Positions 1 through 9,364 of a DNA stretch of 56,176 nt are shown piece by piece. The notes beneath the pieces were generated by a model that searched no databases, had not been told where the DNA came from, and saw only the letters and a list, made by a program, of their open reading frames with translations. The stretch comes from an uncultured Pseudanabaenaceae cyanobacterium (GTDB taxonomy: Bacteria; Cyanobacteriota; Cyanobacteriia; PCC-9006; JAAUQQ01). The translations under genes were made by a program, and so were the position numbers. The DNA lies in the NCBI GenBank assembly GCA_938002085.1, contig CALLAT010000023.1:1-56176 (forward strand), written 5' to 3'. Each line of letters opens with the position of its first letter. Position 1 is the first letter of the stretch.

Positions 1-714
1 GCCTTCGTCGGCCAGAATGCGGATGATTTGCTCCATATAGGGAGCAGCGAGAATATTGTGATTGGCCTCTGAGCGTAGACCTGGAATGATTTTTGGGGTG
101 CTGAGGAGATGGGCAATGCTGTGGGCGAGCTGCTCGGGGGGGAGGATTTGGTCGATAATTTGGGTTTCGATCGCGCTGTTGGGCATGCCATCGAATTCAG
201 CAGAGCTAGGGGCCTGGACCAAAGTAAGGCCGCCCACTTCGTTGATTGCTTGCAGCCCTCGAGTGCCGTCGGTTCCAGTGCCGGAGAGAATGATGCCGAT
301 CGCCCGCTCCCCACAGTCCTCAGCGAGGGATTCGAGGAAAAAGTTGATGGGATATTGAGGGGCCGGAGCTGAGGCTTTGCGCTGCTGGCTGGTGAGGTGG
401 AACTGGCGATCGCGAATCACCAAGTTTTGGCCAGGCGGGATTAAGTAAATGGCATTGGGGGTGGGCACCATGCCATCTTCCACTTTGAAGATGGCCATGC
501 GAGTGCGGCGTTCTAAAAGCTCTTTCATCAGACTTTTGAAGTCTGGAGAAAGGTGTTGAACCACGACAAAGCAGGCTCCCGTATTGGGCAGCAGGCTCTC
601 GAAAAAAGTCTCTAGGGGTTGGAGCCCCCCCGCAGAAGCACCGATCCCTACGATATAAAAATCAGAAGATGACTGAGTAACTGTACTTGTAAGCTGTGGC
701 TGCGATACAACCAT
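1..714 (-). CDS. CheB-type protein-glutamate methylesterase, N-terminal part (runs off the window)
   Basis: The gene is open from an ATG at 714 to the left edge, so the C-terminus is missing; 238 codons are visible. Translation shows a CheB methylesterase domain starting almost at the N-terminus: nucleophile Ser27 in GIGASAGG, His54 in VVQHLSP and Asp149 in SGTGTDGT, the full catalytic triad. There is no receiver domain in front, which is the usual layout of CheB-CheR fusions and PAS/kinase hybrids rather than of a classical chemotaxis CheB; that the missing part carries CheR is inference. An in-frame ATG at 729 is an alternative start. The protein should be cytoplasmic and act on methylated signalling proteins. 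Confidence 0.85.
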   Translation of the reverse strand, partial: MVVSQPQLTSTVTQSSSDFYIVGIGASAGGLQPLETFFESLLPNTGACFVVVQHLSPDFKSLMKELLERRTRMAIFKVEDGMVPTPNAIYLIPPGQNLVIRDRQFHLTSQQRKASAPAPQYPINFFLESLAEDCGERAIGIILSGTGTDGTRGLQAINEVGGLTLVQAPSSAEFDGMPNSAIETQIIDQILPPEQLAHSIAHLLSTPKIIPGLRSEANHNILAAPYMEQIIRILADEG

Positions 715-1248
715 GGAGCACGGCCTCATTGAAAATGTCTCTTTCAGGTGGCCTAAAGAAAGCAGAAAACTCAGCAATTACATTGAGAAATCTGTATTTC
801 GAAGAGTCAATGTATACAGGCATTATTGGTGATGTAAGGAAACTTTTTTATGGATAAAACCTTAAGCTTCATGGGGAAATGCTCTTTCAGAGCTAATGCT
901 CAAGTGTTTTCACGTAAGCAATGAGGCTGAATTGTTCGAATTGCTCTCGTTTCTTGAGGTTTCGTTATTTACGATTCCTTAAATTTACTGAGTCTTCCAT
1001 TTCCCCAAATTGTTATTGGAAGCCACAATTTCTGAAGTAACTGTTTTGGGAGAGGCTGTCACTTGTCTCAACGGTCTAACTTTGATTAGGAGATTTGCGA
1101 GTTACATCTCTGTCTGCCATTTCTAGAACTCATGGGCCATGAATGCCTTAGGTCACAGTGCCAGGGATATATTCTCGGAGCCAGTTATTGAATTGAGGCA
1201 GTTGAAGCTTCTAAGCTGGTAAGGCTAAAGCTGACGGAAAGCTCCCCC
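715..1248. other. Intergenic region between divergent genes
   Basis: This 534-base gap separates the leftward CheB-type gene from the rightward 5-oxoprolinase gene, so promoters for both should lie here. It is AT-richer than its surroundings. I see no convincing ORF, RNA gene or strong inverted repeat. Confidence 0.6.
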
Positions 1249-4200
1249 ATGGTCCATTCTGCTCCCTCTCAACCTTCTCTAATGCCGGGCCCATGGCAGT
1301 TCTGGATTGATCGGGGTGGCACTTTCACTGACATTGTGGCTCGGCGTCCCGATGGCAGCACCGTTGTTCACAAGCTGCTGTCCGAGAACCCAGAGCGCTA
1401 TGAGGATGCGCCGCTCCAGGGAATTCGCGAGTTGCTGGGGCTGGAGAGCAATGCTCCGATTCCGCCGGAGCAGGTGTCGGTGGTGAAGATGGGGACGACG
1501 GTGGCAACCAATGCATTGCTGGAGCGGAAGGGCGATCGCACCCTGTTCATCACCAACCAAGGCTTTGCCGACGGGCTACGCATTGGCTACCAGAATCGCC
1601 CCGACATCTTTGCCCGGCAGATCATCTTGCCAGAGATGTTGTATGAGCAGGTCTTGGAAGTAGCAGCGCGGGTCAATGCCGACGGAGGCGTGGTTCAAGG
1701 GCTGAAGCCTGAAGAGGAGGCACGCTTGGTTGAGGCATTGCAGCAAGCCTATGACAATGGAATTCGAGCCTGCGCGATCGCTTTCATCCATGGCTATCGC
1801 TACACCGCCCATGAGCAGCGCGTTGCCAAGCTCGCTCGCCAAGTCGGCTTTGAACAGGTCTCGGTTTCCCACGAGGTTAGTCCGCTAATTAAGTGGGTCA
1901 GCCGCAGCGACACAACTGTTGTGGATGCCTATCTCTCGCCCATCCTCCGTCGCTATGTGGGGCGCATGGAGCAAGCGCTAGTCCCGGACAATAGTGCTGT
2001 AGAGGACAAAACTGCTGAAGGTTTGGCGGCGTTGGGAATGGCCCAGGCCCCCGCTTCAAATTCTCCAGTGGCAGCTTCCTCAAAACTGTTGTTTATGCAA
2101 TCTAACGGTGGCCTGACCCCGGCCCATAGCTTCCAGGGCAAGGACAGCATTCTCTCTGGCCCAGCCGGGGGCATTGTCGGAGCCGTGCAGACCAGCCGAG
2201 CTGCGGGCTTCGATAAAATCATCACCTTTGATATGGGGGGCACCTCGACGGATGTCGCTCACTTCGATGGCAGTGGCTCGACTGATGGTAACAACAACTA
2301 CGAGCGCGCTCTGGAAACGGAAGTGGCTGGGGTCAGGCTGCGGGCTCCAATGATGGCGATTCATACTGTGGCGGCGGGGGGCGGTTCGATCCTCCGTTTT
2401 GATAGGGCGCGCTATCAGGTGGGGCCAGCCTCTGCGGGGGCCCATCCGGGGCCTGCCTGCTACCGCAATGGTGGACCGCTGACGGTGACGGATTGCAATG
2501 TCATGGTGGGCAAGATTCAGCCGCAGTTTTTCCCCCAGGTATTTGGGTCGAAGGGTGATCAGTCTTTGGATCGCGAGGTGGTGCAGGCGAAGTTTGCAGC
2601 GTTGGCACAGACCATTACAGCAGCGACGGGAGAGGTGCAGAAGCCGGAGCAGGTAGCCGAGGGATTTCTGGCGATCGCCATCAACAACATGGCCAATGCC
2701 ATCAAAAAAATCTCCGTCCAGCGGGGCTACGACTTAGCCGACTACGCCCTCTGCTGCTTCGGTGCTGCCGGGGGCCAGCATGCCTGCCGCTTGGCGGAAT
2801 CCTTAGGTATGAAAACGATTGTGGTGCATCCCTATGCGGGCGTTCTCTCCGCCTATGGCATGGGCTTGGCGGATCGCCGGGTACTGCGGGAGCAATCTCT
2901 GGAAATTCCGCTAAAAGAATCGGTGATGCCGGAGATCCAGGCCAAGATGATGGCTCTGGTTGGTCAAGCCAGTACTGCATTGAAGCATCAGGGCACGAAG
3001 GATTTGAAGGGCATGCAGGTGCTGCGGCAACTTCACCTGCGCTATGAAGGCACAGACTCAACCCTCGTCGTGGGCTTTAGGGAAGCAGCAAAAATGCGGC
3101 GAGAGTTTGAGCAACAATATCAGCAGCGCTTCGGCATTACCCTACCTGAGAAAAAGCTTGTTGTGGCTACCGTTGCTGTGGAGGTCGTTGGCAAAACGGC
3201 AGCAACAGATTCTATTCAAAGCCTGATGAATCGGGAGGATGAGCTGGCGGAGATTGCACAGGTGCCCCTCTTTTCAGCGGGGCAATGGCAGGATACGCCC
3301 GTATTCCAGCGGCAAGATTTGCGGGAAGGCGATCGCATCACCGGCCCCGCCATCATCCTCGAAGCTACCGGAACCAACGTGATTGAACCTGGCTGGGAAG
3401 CCGCAGTCAGTCCCCAGGGGAATTTGCTGATCACGCAGCCCAACGTCAACGGTAGGGGCGAACAGCCGTTCGCCCGCCCTGACGAGTCCAATGCCAAACC
3501 TGACCCAGTTCGCCTGGAGATTTTCAATAACTTGTTTGGGGCGATCGCGGAGCAAATGGGCTTTACGCTCCAGAACACCAGTTCATCCGTCAACATCAAG
3601 GAACGCCTCGACTTTTCCTGTGCCATCTTTGACAGCCAAGGCGAACTGGTTGCTAATGCACCTCACATCCCCGTCCACCTCGGCTCCATGGGCGAAAGCG
3701 TCAAAGCCCTGATTGCAGAGCAGGGGCAACACTTCGCCCCTGGCGATGTCTTCGCCTCCAACAATCCCTATAACGGCGGCACCCATCTGCCTGATGTCAC
3801 CGCCATTACCCCAGTCTTCGGAGTTAGTGAGACGCCTCTATTCTTTGTCGCCTCACGGGGTCACCATGCCGACATCGGCGGGATTACGCCAGGCTCCATG
3901 CCGCCCCACAGCAACAGCCTAGAGCAGGAGGGCATTCTGCTAGACAACGTTAAGCTTGTTGCGGAAGGAGAGTTGCTGGAGCAAGAAATGCGCGATCGCC
4001 TCGCCGCTGGCCCCCACCCCGCCCGCAACCCTAACCAAAACCTGGCCGACCTCCAGGCCCAAATCGCCGCCAACAATAAAGGTGTTCAAGAACTACACCG
4101 CATGGTGGAGCAGTTTGGCCTCAGCACCGTGCAAACCTATATGCAGCATGTGCAAGACAATGCGGAGCAAGCCGTTCGGGGAGCGATCGCCCAGCTCTGC

Positions 4201-5055
4201 AACCAGCGCCAAGGCCGAGGTGAAAACCTGACCTCCCGCCACAATGTCCCCATGGACTGCGGTGCCACTGTTCAGGTCGAAGTCACCCTCAATCCGGAGG
4301 AGCGCAGCGCTGTTATCGATTTCAACGGCAGCTCGGCTCAACAACCCAATAACTTCAATGCCCCCCTAGCTGTCACCAAAGCAGCGGTCCTCTACGTTTT
4401 CCGCACCCTGGTCGATCAACCCATTCCTCTCAATGCAGGTTGCCTCAAGCCCCTAGACATTCGCATTCCCGACGGTTGCTTACTCAACCCCAAGTCTCCC
4501 GCCGCCGTGGTTGCTGGCAATGTGGAAACCTCCCAAGCCGTAACCGATGCTCTCTACGGCGCATTAGGTGTTCTGGCAGCCTCCCAAGGCACAATGAATA
4601 ACTTCACCTTTGGGGATGGTCAATATCAGTACTACGAGACCATTTGCGGTGGCTCCGGAGCTGGGGCTGGATTCGCCGGAGTGGATGCAGTACAGACCCA
4701 TATGACCAATTCTCGGCTCACGGATCCGGAAGTATTGGAGCTACGTTTTCCAGTCATGGTGGAAGAATTTTCCATTCGCCCAGACAGTGGTGGAGCTGGA
4801 GAATTCTCTGGAGGCAATGGAGTGGTGCGACGCATTCGCTTCCGCCAGGCCATGACCGCGAATATTCTGTCGGGTCGCCGTGAGACAGAGCCCTTTGGCC
4901 TAGCGGGCGGAGCAGCAGGCCAACCGGGGCGCACGGAGTGGCAACGGGCTAATGGCGAGACAGAGATGCTGGATGCGACGGCAACCATAGAGGTAGAGAA
5001 AGGAGATGCGATCGCAATTCAAACCCCCGGTGGCGGTGGCTATGGAAACCCCTAG
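1249..5055 (+). CDS. 5-oxoprolinase (hydantoinase A/B fusion)
   Basis: This 1268-residue protein has the full length of ATP-dependent 5-oxoprolinase, which opens 5-oxo-L-proline to glutamate in glutathione and pyroglutamate turnover. Order of domains: hydantoinase A N-terminal region (FWIDRGGTFTDIVARRPDG near residue 20), the HyuA ATPase-like core (FDMGGTSTDV near 330, AVAAGGGS-like glycine loop near 380) and a HyuB half from about residue 750 (SSVNIKERLDFSCAIFD, NNPYNGGTHLPDV, SRGHHADIGG) to the C-terminal glycine-rich TPGGGGYG. A single polypeptide carrying both halves fits the eukaryotic/cyanobacterial OPLAH type rather than the split hydantoinases. It has its own upstream region and no obvious operon partner. 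Substrate choice between oxoproline and hydantoins is inferred from the fusion. Confidence 0.9.
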   Translation: MVHSAPSQPSLMPGPWQFWIDRGGTFTDIVARRPDGSTVVHKLLSENPERYEDAPLQGIRELLGLESNAPIPPEQVSVVKMGTTVATNALLERKGDRTLFITNQGFADGLRIGYQNRPDIFARQIILPEMLYEQVLEVAARVNADGGVVQGLKPEEEARLVEALQQAYDNGIRACAIAFIHGYRYTAHEQRVAKLARQVGFEQVSVSHEVSPLIKWVSRSDTTVVDAYLSPILRRYVGRMEQALVPDNSAVEDKTAEGLAALGMAQAPASNSPVAASSKLLFMQSNGGLTPAHSFQGKDSILSGPAGGIVGAVQTSRAAGFDKIITFDMGGTSTDVAHFDGSGSTDGNNNYERALETEVAGVRLRAPMMAIHTVAAGGGSILRFDRARYQVGPASAGAHPGPACYRNGGPLTVTDCNVMVGKIQPQFFPQVFGSKGDQSLDREVVQAKFAALAQTITAATGEVQKPEQVAEGFLAIAINNMANAIKKISVQRGYDLADYALCCFGAAGGQHACRLAESLGMKTIVVHPYAGVLSAYGMGLADRRVLREQSLEIPLKESVMPEIQAKMMALVGQASTALKHQGTKDLKGMQVLRQLHLRYEGTDSTLVVGFREAAKMRREFEQQYQQRFGITLPEKKLVVATVAVEVVGKTAATDSIQSLMNREDELAEIAQVPLFSAGQWQDTPVFQRQDLREGDRITGPAIILEATGTNVIEPGWEAAVSPQGNLLITQPNVNGRGEQPFARPDESNAKPDPVRLEIFNNLFGAIAEQMGFTLQNTSSSVNIKERLDFSCAIFDSQGELVANAPHIPVHLGSMGESVKALIAEQGQHFAPGDVFASNNPYNGGTHLPDVTAITPVFGVSETPLFFVASRGHHADIGGITPGSMPPHSNSLEQEGILLDNVKLVAEGELLEQEMRDRLAAGPHPARNPNQNLADLQAQIAANNKGVQELHRMVEQFGLSTVQTYMQHVQDNAEQAVRGAIAQLCNQRQGRGENLTSRHNVPMDCGATVQVEVTLNPEERSAVIDFNGSSAQQPNNFNAPLAVTKAAVLYVFRTLVDQPIPLNAGCLKPLDIRIPDGCLLNPKSPAAVVAGNVETSQAVTDALYGALGVLAASQGTMNNFTFGDGQYQYYETICGGSGAGAGFAGVDAVQTHMTNSRLTDPEVLELRFPVMVEEFSIRPDSGGAGEFSGGNGVVRRIRFRQAMTANILSGRRETEPFGLAGGAAGQPGRTEWQRANGETEMLDATATIEVEKGDAIAIQTPGGGGYGNP

Positions 5056-5359
5056 CGATAGGACTACGGCGAGATGAAACGGGATAAACACATCTCCGGT
5101 GGGTCATCAACAGGATAAGTAAAGCTCAAGAAGCACAAGGGCAATCAACAAATGTCCGGCCAATGCCACCGCTCCTGAGACAAAAGCCAGAGCGACTTGA
5201 GCCTGGGATGCGGGAACGCTAGGAAGGCTACCTCTGCTCTGTTGAGCAGATGGATCACCACTGCTTTGTCACAAGTGCAAAGTGGTTTCTAGCCATCGCA
5301 ACGAACCAGGGACAAACCCTCCGCATCCCATCCAGCCTGTCCACGTCTTTAGTCCAGCC
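5056..5359. other. Intergenic region
   Basis: About 300 bases between the oxoprolinase and sulfotransferase genes. A GTG at 5282 is in frame with the sulfotransferase, but the added 26 residues look non-conserved. No RNA gene or clear terminator seen. Confidence 0.4.
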
Positions 5360-6355
5360 ATGACAATCCCCCCTGCGCCCAAAGCCCTGGCAACTCAATC
5401 TAGCCCTTGCCCCAAGCTATTTATCGTGGGCTGTCCCCGCTCGGGCACGACCTGGCTCTGGCAAATGCTCAAGCTTCACCCCGAGGCACTCTCGCCTCAC
5501 TATGAGTCCCATATCTATCGGCTCATCTACAATCCCTTCACCTTTGTCTCAAAGCTGAAGCGCAAACAGCGCTTCGACCAAGCCACTTGGTTCCTAAAAC
5601 ATTACGGCCTTAAATCCCTCCTACTAGGTGCCAGCTCCCAAGACGTCTGGCGCGGCATTCTCAAGAGCTACCGCAACTACGCTAGGGCAGGGACAGTTGG
5701 CCCCCACAACCTGATTGACTTCAAATCACTCAAAACCCTGATTCAGCAGGTCCAACAAGAAGCCGGTTCAGACCTAGAACGGGCAGAGCGCCTAATTGGC
5801 CATATCTGCGAACAGTATTTTGCGCAGGAAGGCCAAGCTGGCCAAAAATTGCTGATTGAGAAAACCCCACTCCACATTGATTTTGTCGATGTCATCCTCA
5901 ATCAATTCCCGGAAGCCAAAGTCATTATTGTCAGTCGAGATGGTCGAGATGTATGCGCATCTTGGCAAGCCAGGGCCAAAACCCAGAAGTGGGCCCGCCA
6001 AAGCACTGAGCATATTATTCAGACCTGGAACCGCTGCGCTGAGCAAAGCCTAGACTACATGACAAATCCGAACTTGAGCGATCGCATCCGCCTGGTCAAA
6101 TACGAAGACCTCCGCCAAAACACTAGCGAAGAACTAGAACAGGTTTTTGATTTCCTCGCCCTGTCTACCAGCCCAGCGCAAATCACCAGCATTGTAGAGC
6201 GCCAAGATATTCAAAAGATGAAAAAGAAAGGCGAGGGACAGCATGTGCGCAAGGGACTGATCGGCGACTGGCGACAAACCCTCCCCAGTGAAGACATCAA
6301 GCTTTGGGAAACCCTGGCGGCGCGACATCTAGAACAACTCGATTACGTTGTTTAG
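5360..6355 (+). CDS. Sulfotransferase family protein
   Basis: A 331-residue PAPS-dependent sulfotransferase if translation begins at ATG 5360; a GTG at 5282 would add 26 residues. The 5'-phosphosulfate loop is clear near the N-terminus (LFIVGCPRSGTTWLWQML), and the 3'-phosphate binding motif follows mid-protein (VIIVSRDGRDVCASW). The C-terminal GLIGDWR region matches the family's terminal cofactor loop. Such proteins transfer sulfate from PAPS to hydroxyl or amino groups of sugars, lipids or small molecules; the acceptor cannot be read from sequence. No signal peptide or membrane segment. It stands 79 bases before the CAP-domain gene, so co-transcription is possible. Confidence 0.88.
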   Translation: MTIPPAPKALATQSSPCPKLFIVGCPRSGTTWLWQMLKLHPEALSPHYESHIYRLIYNPFTFVSKLKRKQRFDQATWFLKHYGLKSLLLGASSQDVWRGILKSYRNYARAGTVGPHNLIDFKSLKTLIQQVQQEAGSDLERAERLIGHICEQYFAQEGQAGQKLLIEKTPLHIDFVDVILNQFPEAKVIIVSRDGRDVCASWQARAKTQKWARQSTEHIIQTWNRCAEQSLDYMTNPNLSDRIRLVKYEDLRQNTSEELEQVFDFLALSTSPAQITSIVERQDIQKMKKKGEGQHVRKGLIGDWRQTLPSEDIKLWETLAARHLEQLDYVV

Positions 6356-6434
6356 CCAGAACCATTAGGGGATCAAATAGCAGTCTGAAATTCTCAAAAC
6401 CCTACGGATAATTTCTTTAGGGAATTGGATATTC

Positions 6435-8051
6435 GTGACTGTTGAGCCACTCGCCCAGTTGGGCAAGCTGGACATACGTGGGGGTGCTAGGACTACCGCT
6501 CAGAGAACGCTTACACAAGCACTGACAACCGCCCTAGGTCCACAGCAACTATCCATGAGAAATTCGGCAAACGGTACCCAGTCCCAGTGGTATCAGAGTT
6601 CGCTGCTCCGAGGCACGATCGCGACCCTCGTTATTGGCGGTGGCTTACTGGCCTTTGGTCGCGATTCCCTCTTCTTCTACAACGGCCCCGGTGGTGATGG
6701 CTGGAAAATCGGCAATGGTGGCGTTCATGTCTTCAATGCCCATTTTGACCGTGACCTCGAAAAAGCACGAGCCAAGGCGCTCAAGCTTGTTAACCGAGAT
6801 CGCGAAGCCAATGGCTTACCCCATCTCACCGCTGATATTCGCCTGGAAGAAGCGGCCCAGAACCATGCAGAAGACATGGCTCAACGGGATTTTCTATCGA
6901 GTTTTAGCCCCGAAGGCCAAGCCCCCAGCGATCGCTTTACAGCGCTGGGGGGCCAAGGATTTGTCGCAGAGAACATTGGCGTTCAAGGTGATGATGAACA
7001 GGTCACCTATCGCCGGATTGCCTTGCTAGAGCGAGAGTGGATGTACGAGCGGCGCGATCGCGAGAATCTACTCAACGACCAGTTCAATCAGTTTGGCTTC
7101 GGTATTGCCATTGATCAAACCGATGGCGAGGTTTATGCAGTGCAGTTGTTCCGCAATGACGGCTCAATCGCCAGCTCAACCGCCCAGACGAGCAATGCAT
7201 CAACGACATCAACCAGCCCAGCACCAGTCGCCGCTGCTGATGCAACTGCAACCCCTAATGATCCATTCCGAGAAGCAGTCAATGCCGCGATGGCCGCTGC
7301 CGTCGCAGCCCAAACCGCTCAAACCCCTCAACAATGGGCAACCGTAGCGACAACCTGGAACAAGGCTGTCACCCATATGAAAGCCGTTGCCCCAGACCAT
7401 CCCCGCCATGGCACAGCACAACAAAAGGCGACGGAATACAGCAAGAACTTTGACTATGCGCGTCAAAATGCAGGGGCAGCCTTTGCCATACAGCAGCCTG
7501 CAACCGCAGCTCAATCTAGCAGCAATAGCCTACTAGATGACCTACCAGCCACGGAGGCTTTCAATGATGCAGAAGCCTGGTGGTTGAGCCACGCTAGCAA
7601 TTGGGGCATGTGGTTCAAGTTGCTGCTCACCCTAGGCGGGGCCGGGGCACTCATATTCCTGTTGACCCTGGAGCCAGGAGAATGGTGGGGCAATGAAAAG
7701 AAGACGGGCCCAGGCAGCAAGATATCCAACAGGTCTCGCAATGGCAATCCCCCTTGGCATCGCCGAGCCATGCAGGAAGTTCAAAAGTTCTTGGAAGTGA
7801 AGGGCTGGCTCCAGAGCGGACCAGAGTACAAAACCCAGACAAATCGACCGGTGCAGCGAGTCCAGCGCAAGCTTTACCGCGAGCTGTTGAACTTGACCCA
7901 GGATGAACAAGCTGCGATCGGATTGCTCAAGGCCAGCATGCAGAAGCATCCTCGCAAGCCAGTGAACTGGTGCTGCGAGCAGGTCATTAAAGAACTTCGC
8001 CAAAATATGCCGCCCCCAACCCCATCTCGCAGTTTTCGGCGAGCTGCCTAG
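6435..8051 (+). CDS. CAP/SCP-domain membrane protein with cyanobacterial C-terminal motif
   Basis: A 538-residue protein starting at a GTG with GGA six bases upstream; ATG 6555 is an alternative. Layout: hydrophobic segment near 58-73 (signal anchor), CAP/SCP-like domain about 105-240 (LVNRDREANGLPHL, NHAEDMAQRDF, ENIG, FGFGIA), Thr/Ser/Ala-rich linker, an Ala/Gln-rich helical module about 275-350 (DPFREAVNAAM, AVTHMKAVAPDHPR), a transmembrane helix near 398-418, and a basic C-terminal domain ending in LLNLTQDEQ, W and VIKEL. The CAP fold is usually extracytoplasmic; members of the family act in cell-wall or secreted contexts. Two membrane segments would place the CAP domain in the periplasm and both ends inside. 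Exact role unknown. Confidence 0.8.
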   Translation: MTVEPLAQLGKLDIRGGARTTAQRTLTQALTTALGPQQLSMRNSANGTQSQWYQSSLLRGTIATLVIGGGLLAFGRDSLFFYNGPGGDGWKIGNGGVHVFNAHFDRDLEKARAKALKLVNRDREANGLPHLTADIRLEEAAQNHAEDMAQRDFLSSFSPEGQAPSDRFTALGGQGFVAENIGVQGDDEQVTYRRIALLEREWMYERRDRENLLNDQFNQFGFGIAIDQTDGEVYAVQLFRNDGSIASSTAQTSNASTTSTSPAPVAAADATATPNDPFREAVNAAMAAAVAAQTAQTPQQWATVATTWNKAVTHMKAVAPDHPRHGTAQQKATEYSKNFDYARQNAGAAFAIQQPATAAQSSSNSLLDDLPATEAFNDAEAWWLSHASNWGMWFKLLLTLGGAGALIFLLTLEPGEWWGNEKKTGPGSKISNRSRNGNPPWHRRAMQEVQKFLEVKGWLQSGPEYKTQTNRPVQRVQRKLYRELLNLTQDEQAAIGLLKASMQKHPRKPVNWCCEQVIKELRQNMPPPTPSRSFRRAA

Positions 8052-8198
8052 AAATCTAACGAGAGACCATAGGCAGATTCAAGCCTTTGCCGATGGATGC
8101 AGCTGTCCAGAGAAGCCATTGTTTAGAATGGTGCTCTAGACTCTACGCTTGTCGTCCTTCGGCACTGTCTCTCCATATCCCTGGCATCCCTCGTAACC

Positions 8199-8885
8199 AT
8201 GTCTAACCCTCCACCCCAGCCCGATCCGTTACAGGAAGCGATCGCCTTTGCCCAGCGCCTTGCAGATGATGTGGGCAATATGGCCAGCGCGACGGAAGCA
8301 GAGCTCAGTCAGGCCACCCAAGAATTCTTGGAAGAGGCTACGCGCACGTTGGGTGAGGGGGTTGAGCCGATCGCCAATAGTCGGTTGTTTGAGCTGGCAG
8401 CAAGGGTACCGGGCTTTAGCTGGATTTTGGCGGCGGTGGGGCGGGTGGATACGCATAAGATTCAGGGTGAGGTGACTCGGCTACGCACTGAGCATCCTGA
8501 GGAGACGGTGGATGAGTTGTGCGATCGCGTTATCAGTAGTGCGGCGATTTATGCCGGTGGTGTTGGTTTGGTGACGAATATTATTCCGCCGATTGCTTTG
8601 ATGCTGATGGCGGTGGATCTGGTTGCAGTGGCAACGCTTCAGGCGGAGATGGTTTATCGTATTGCGGCATTGTATGGGTGTGATTTGACGGATCAGAGTC
8701 GGCGAGGGGAGGTGTTGTCAATTTTTGGGTTGTCGTTGGCGGGGACGAGTGCGTTGAAGGCGGGGTTGAGTGCGGCGGAGTTGGTGCCGGTGGTGGGGGC
8801 GGCGATCGGGGTTACTGGTAATGCGGGGTTGATTTATGTTTTGGGGAATGGGGCGCGGCAGTTTTATGCGTCGAAGCAAACATGA
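8199..8885 (+). CDS. EcsC-like membrane-associated protein
   Basis: A 228-residue protein starting at ATG 8199. The N-terminal 60 residues are acidic and helical, followed by a hydrophobic half with several glycine/alanine-rich segments (about 115-150 IYAGGVGLVTNIIPPIALML and 175-220 VPVVGAAIGVTGNAGLIYVLG). This layout, including the LQAEMVYRIAALYG motif, resembles the EcsC family, whose function is not settled. Its second half uses many G- and T-ending codons, unlike the C-rich codon use of several neighbours. Two hairpins follow the stop. Function not assigned beyond likely membrane association. Confidence 0.6.
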   Translation: MSNPPPQPDPLQEAIAFAQRLADDVGNMASATEAELSQATQEFLEEATRTLGEGVEPIANSRLFELAARVPGFSWILAAVGRVDTHKIQGEVTRLRTEHPEETVDELCDRVISSAAIYAGGVGLVTNIIPPIALMLMAVDLVAVATLQAEMVYRIAALYGCDLTDQSRRGEVLSIFGLSLAGTSALKAGLSAAELVPVVGAAIGVTGNAGLIYVLGNGARQFYASKQT

Positions 8886-8960
8886 CGCAAGGTTGACGCC
8901 GGAAGTTTTGCTATCTGTCTCTGCTTAGGCGTATGAAGCAAAGCCTAAACCAGCAGCCAT

Positions 8961-9012
8961 GAGGGCCAGCCCTCAAACTCCCGCCAATGGGGGACAAAGT
9001 CTCCCCCAATGG
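8961..9012 (+). terminator. Two adjacent hairpins after the EcsC-like gene
   Basis: First hairpin 8961-8974 is GAGGGC-CA-GCCCTC. Second is CCAATGGGGGA (8984-8994), seven-base loop, TCCCCCAATGG (9002-9012), eleven pairs with one mismatch. Neither has a T run, so a factor-independent terminator role is only possible. The rest of 8886-9309 holds no gene I can support. Confidence 0.4.
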
Positions 9013-9309
9013 ATTACCCCCTGCTACAGCAGTGTAAGGGTAGTTCGTCCAATGGTTGGGCGGCCTCTTGTCTTATCGGTTGATGTTGTTTTTCTGGGTT
9101 TAATTGGTCTGTTGGGTCTGCTGCTACGCAGTCGCAACAGGGTTGTTAAGGTTTTCAACCAATGGTGAGAGTTTATTAGGCATTAGGCATCTTGCAACCC
9201 TGGTAGGGACAAGGCAAGGCATCGCCTTGGCCAGCTTTAGATGCACAGCCACAACAAAAAGTTGCAGTCGAGCAGATGATCGATCAGCCTCACCAACATT
9301 CCATGCTAA

Positions 9310-9360
9310 CGTCACCCCTCTCTTTTAGGAGAGGGGCCGGGGGAGAGGTCCGCTTGACCT
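9310..9360. repeat. Dispersed palindromic repeat, copy 1
   Basis: Contains a perfect 8-bp hairpin CCCCTCTC (9315-9322), loop TTTTAG, GAGAGGGG (9329-9336), followed by a G-rich tail ending GAGGTCCGCTTG. The same plan, hairpin plus GGGGG...GGTCCGC tail, recurs at 51485-51530. It sits just beyond the 3' end of the RNA methyltransferase gene, where it could also help end transcription. Confidence 0.6.
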
Positions 9361-9364
9361 CTTG

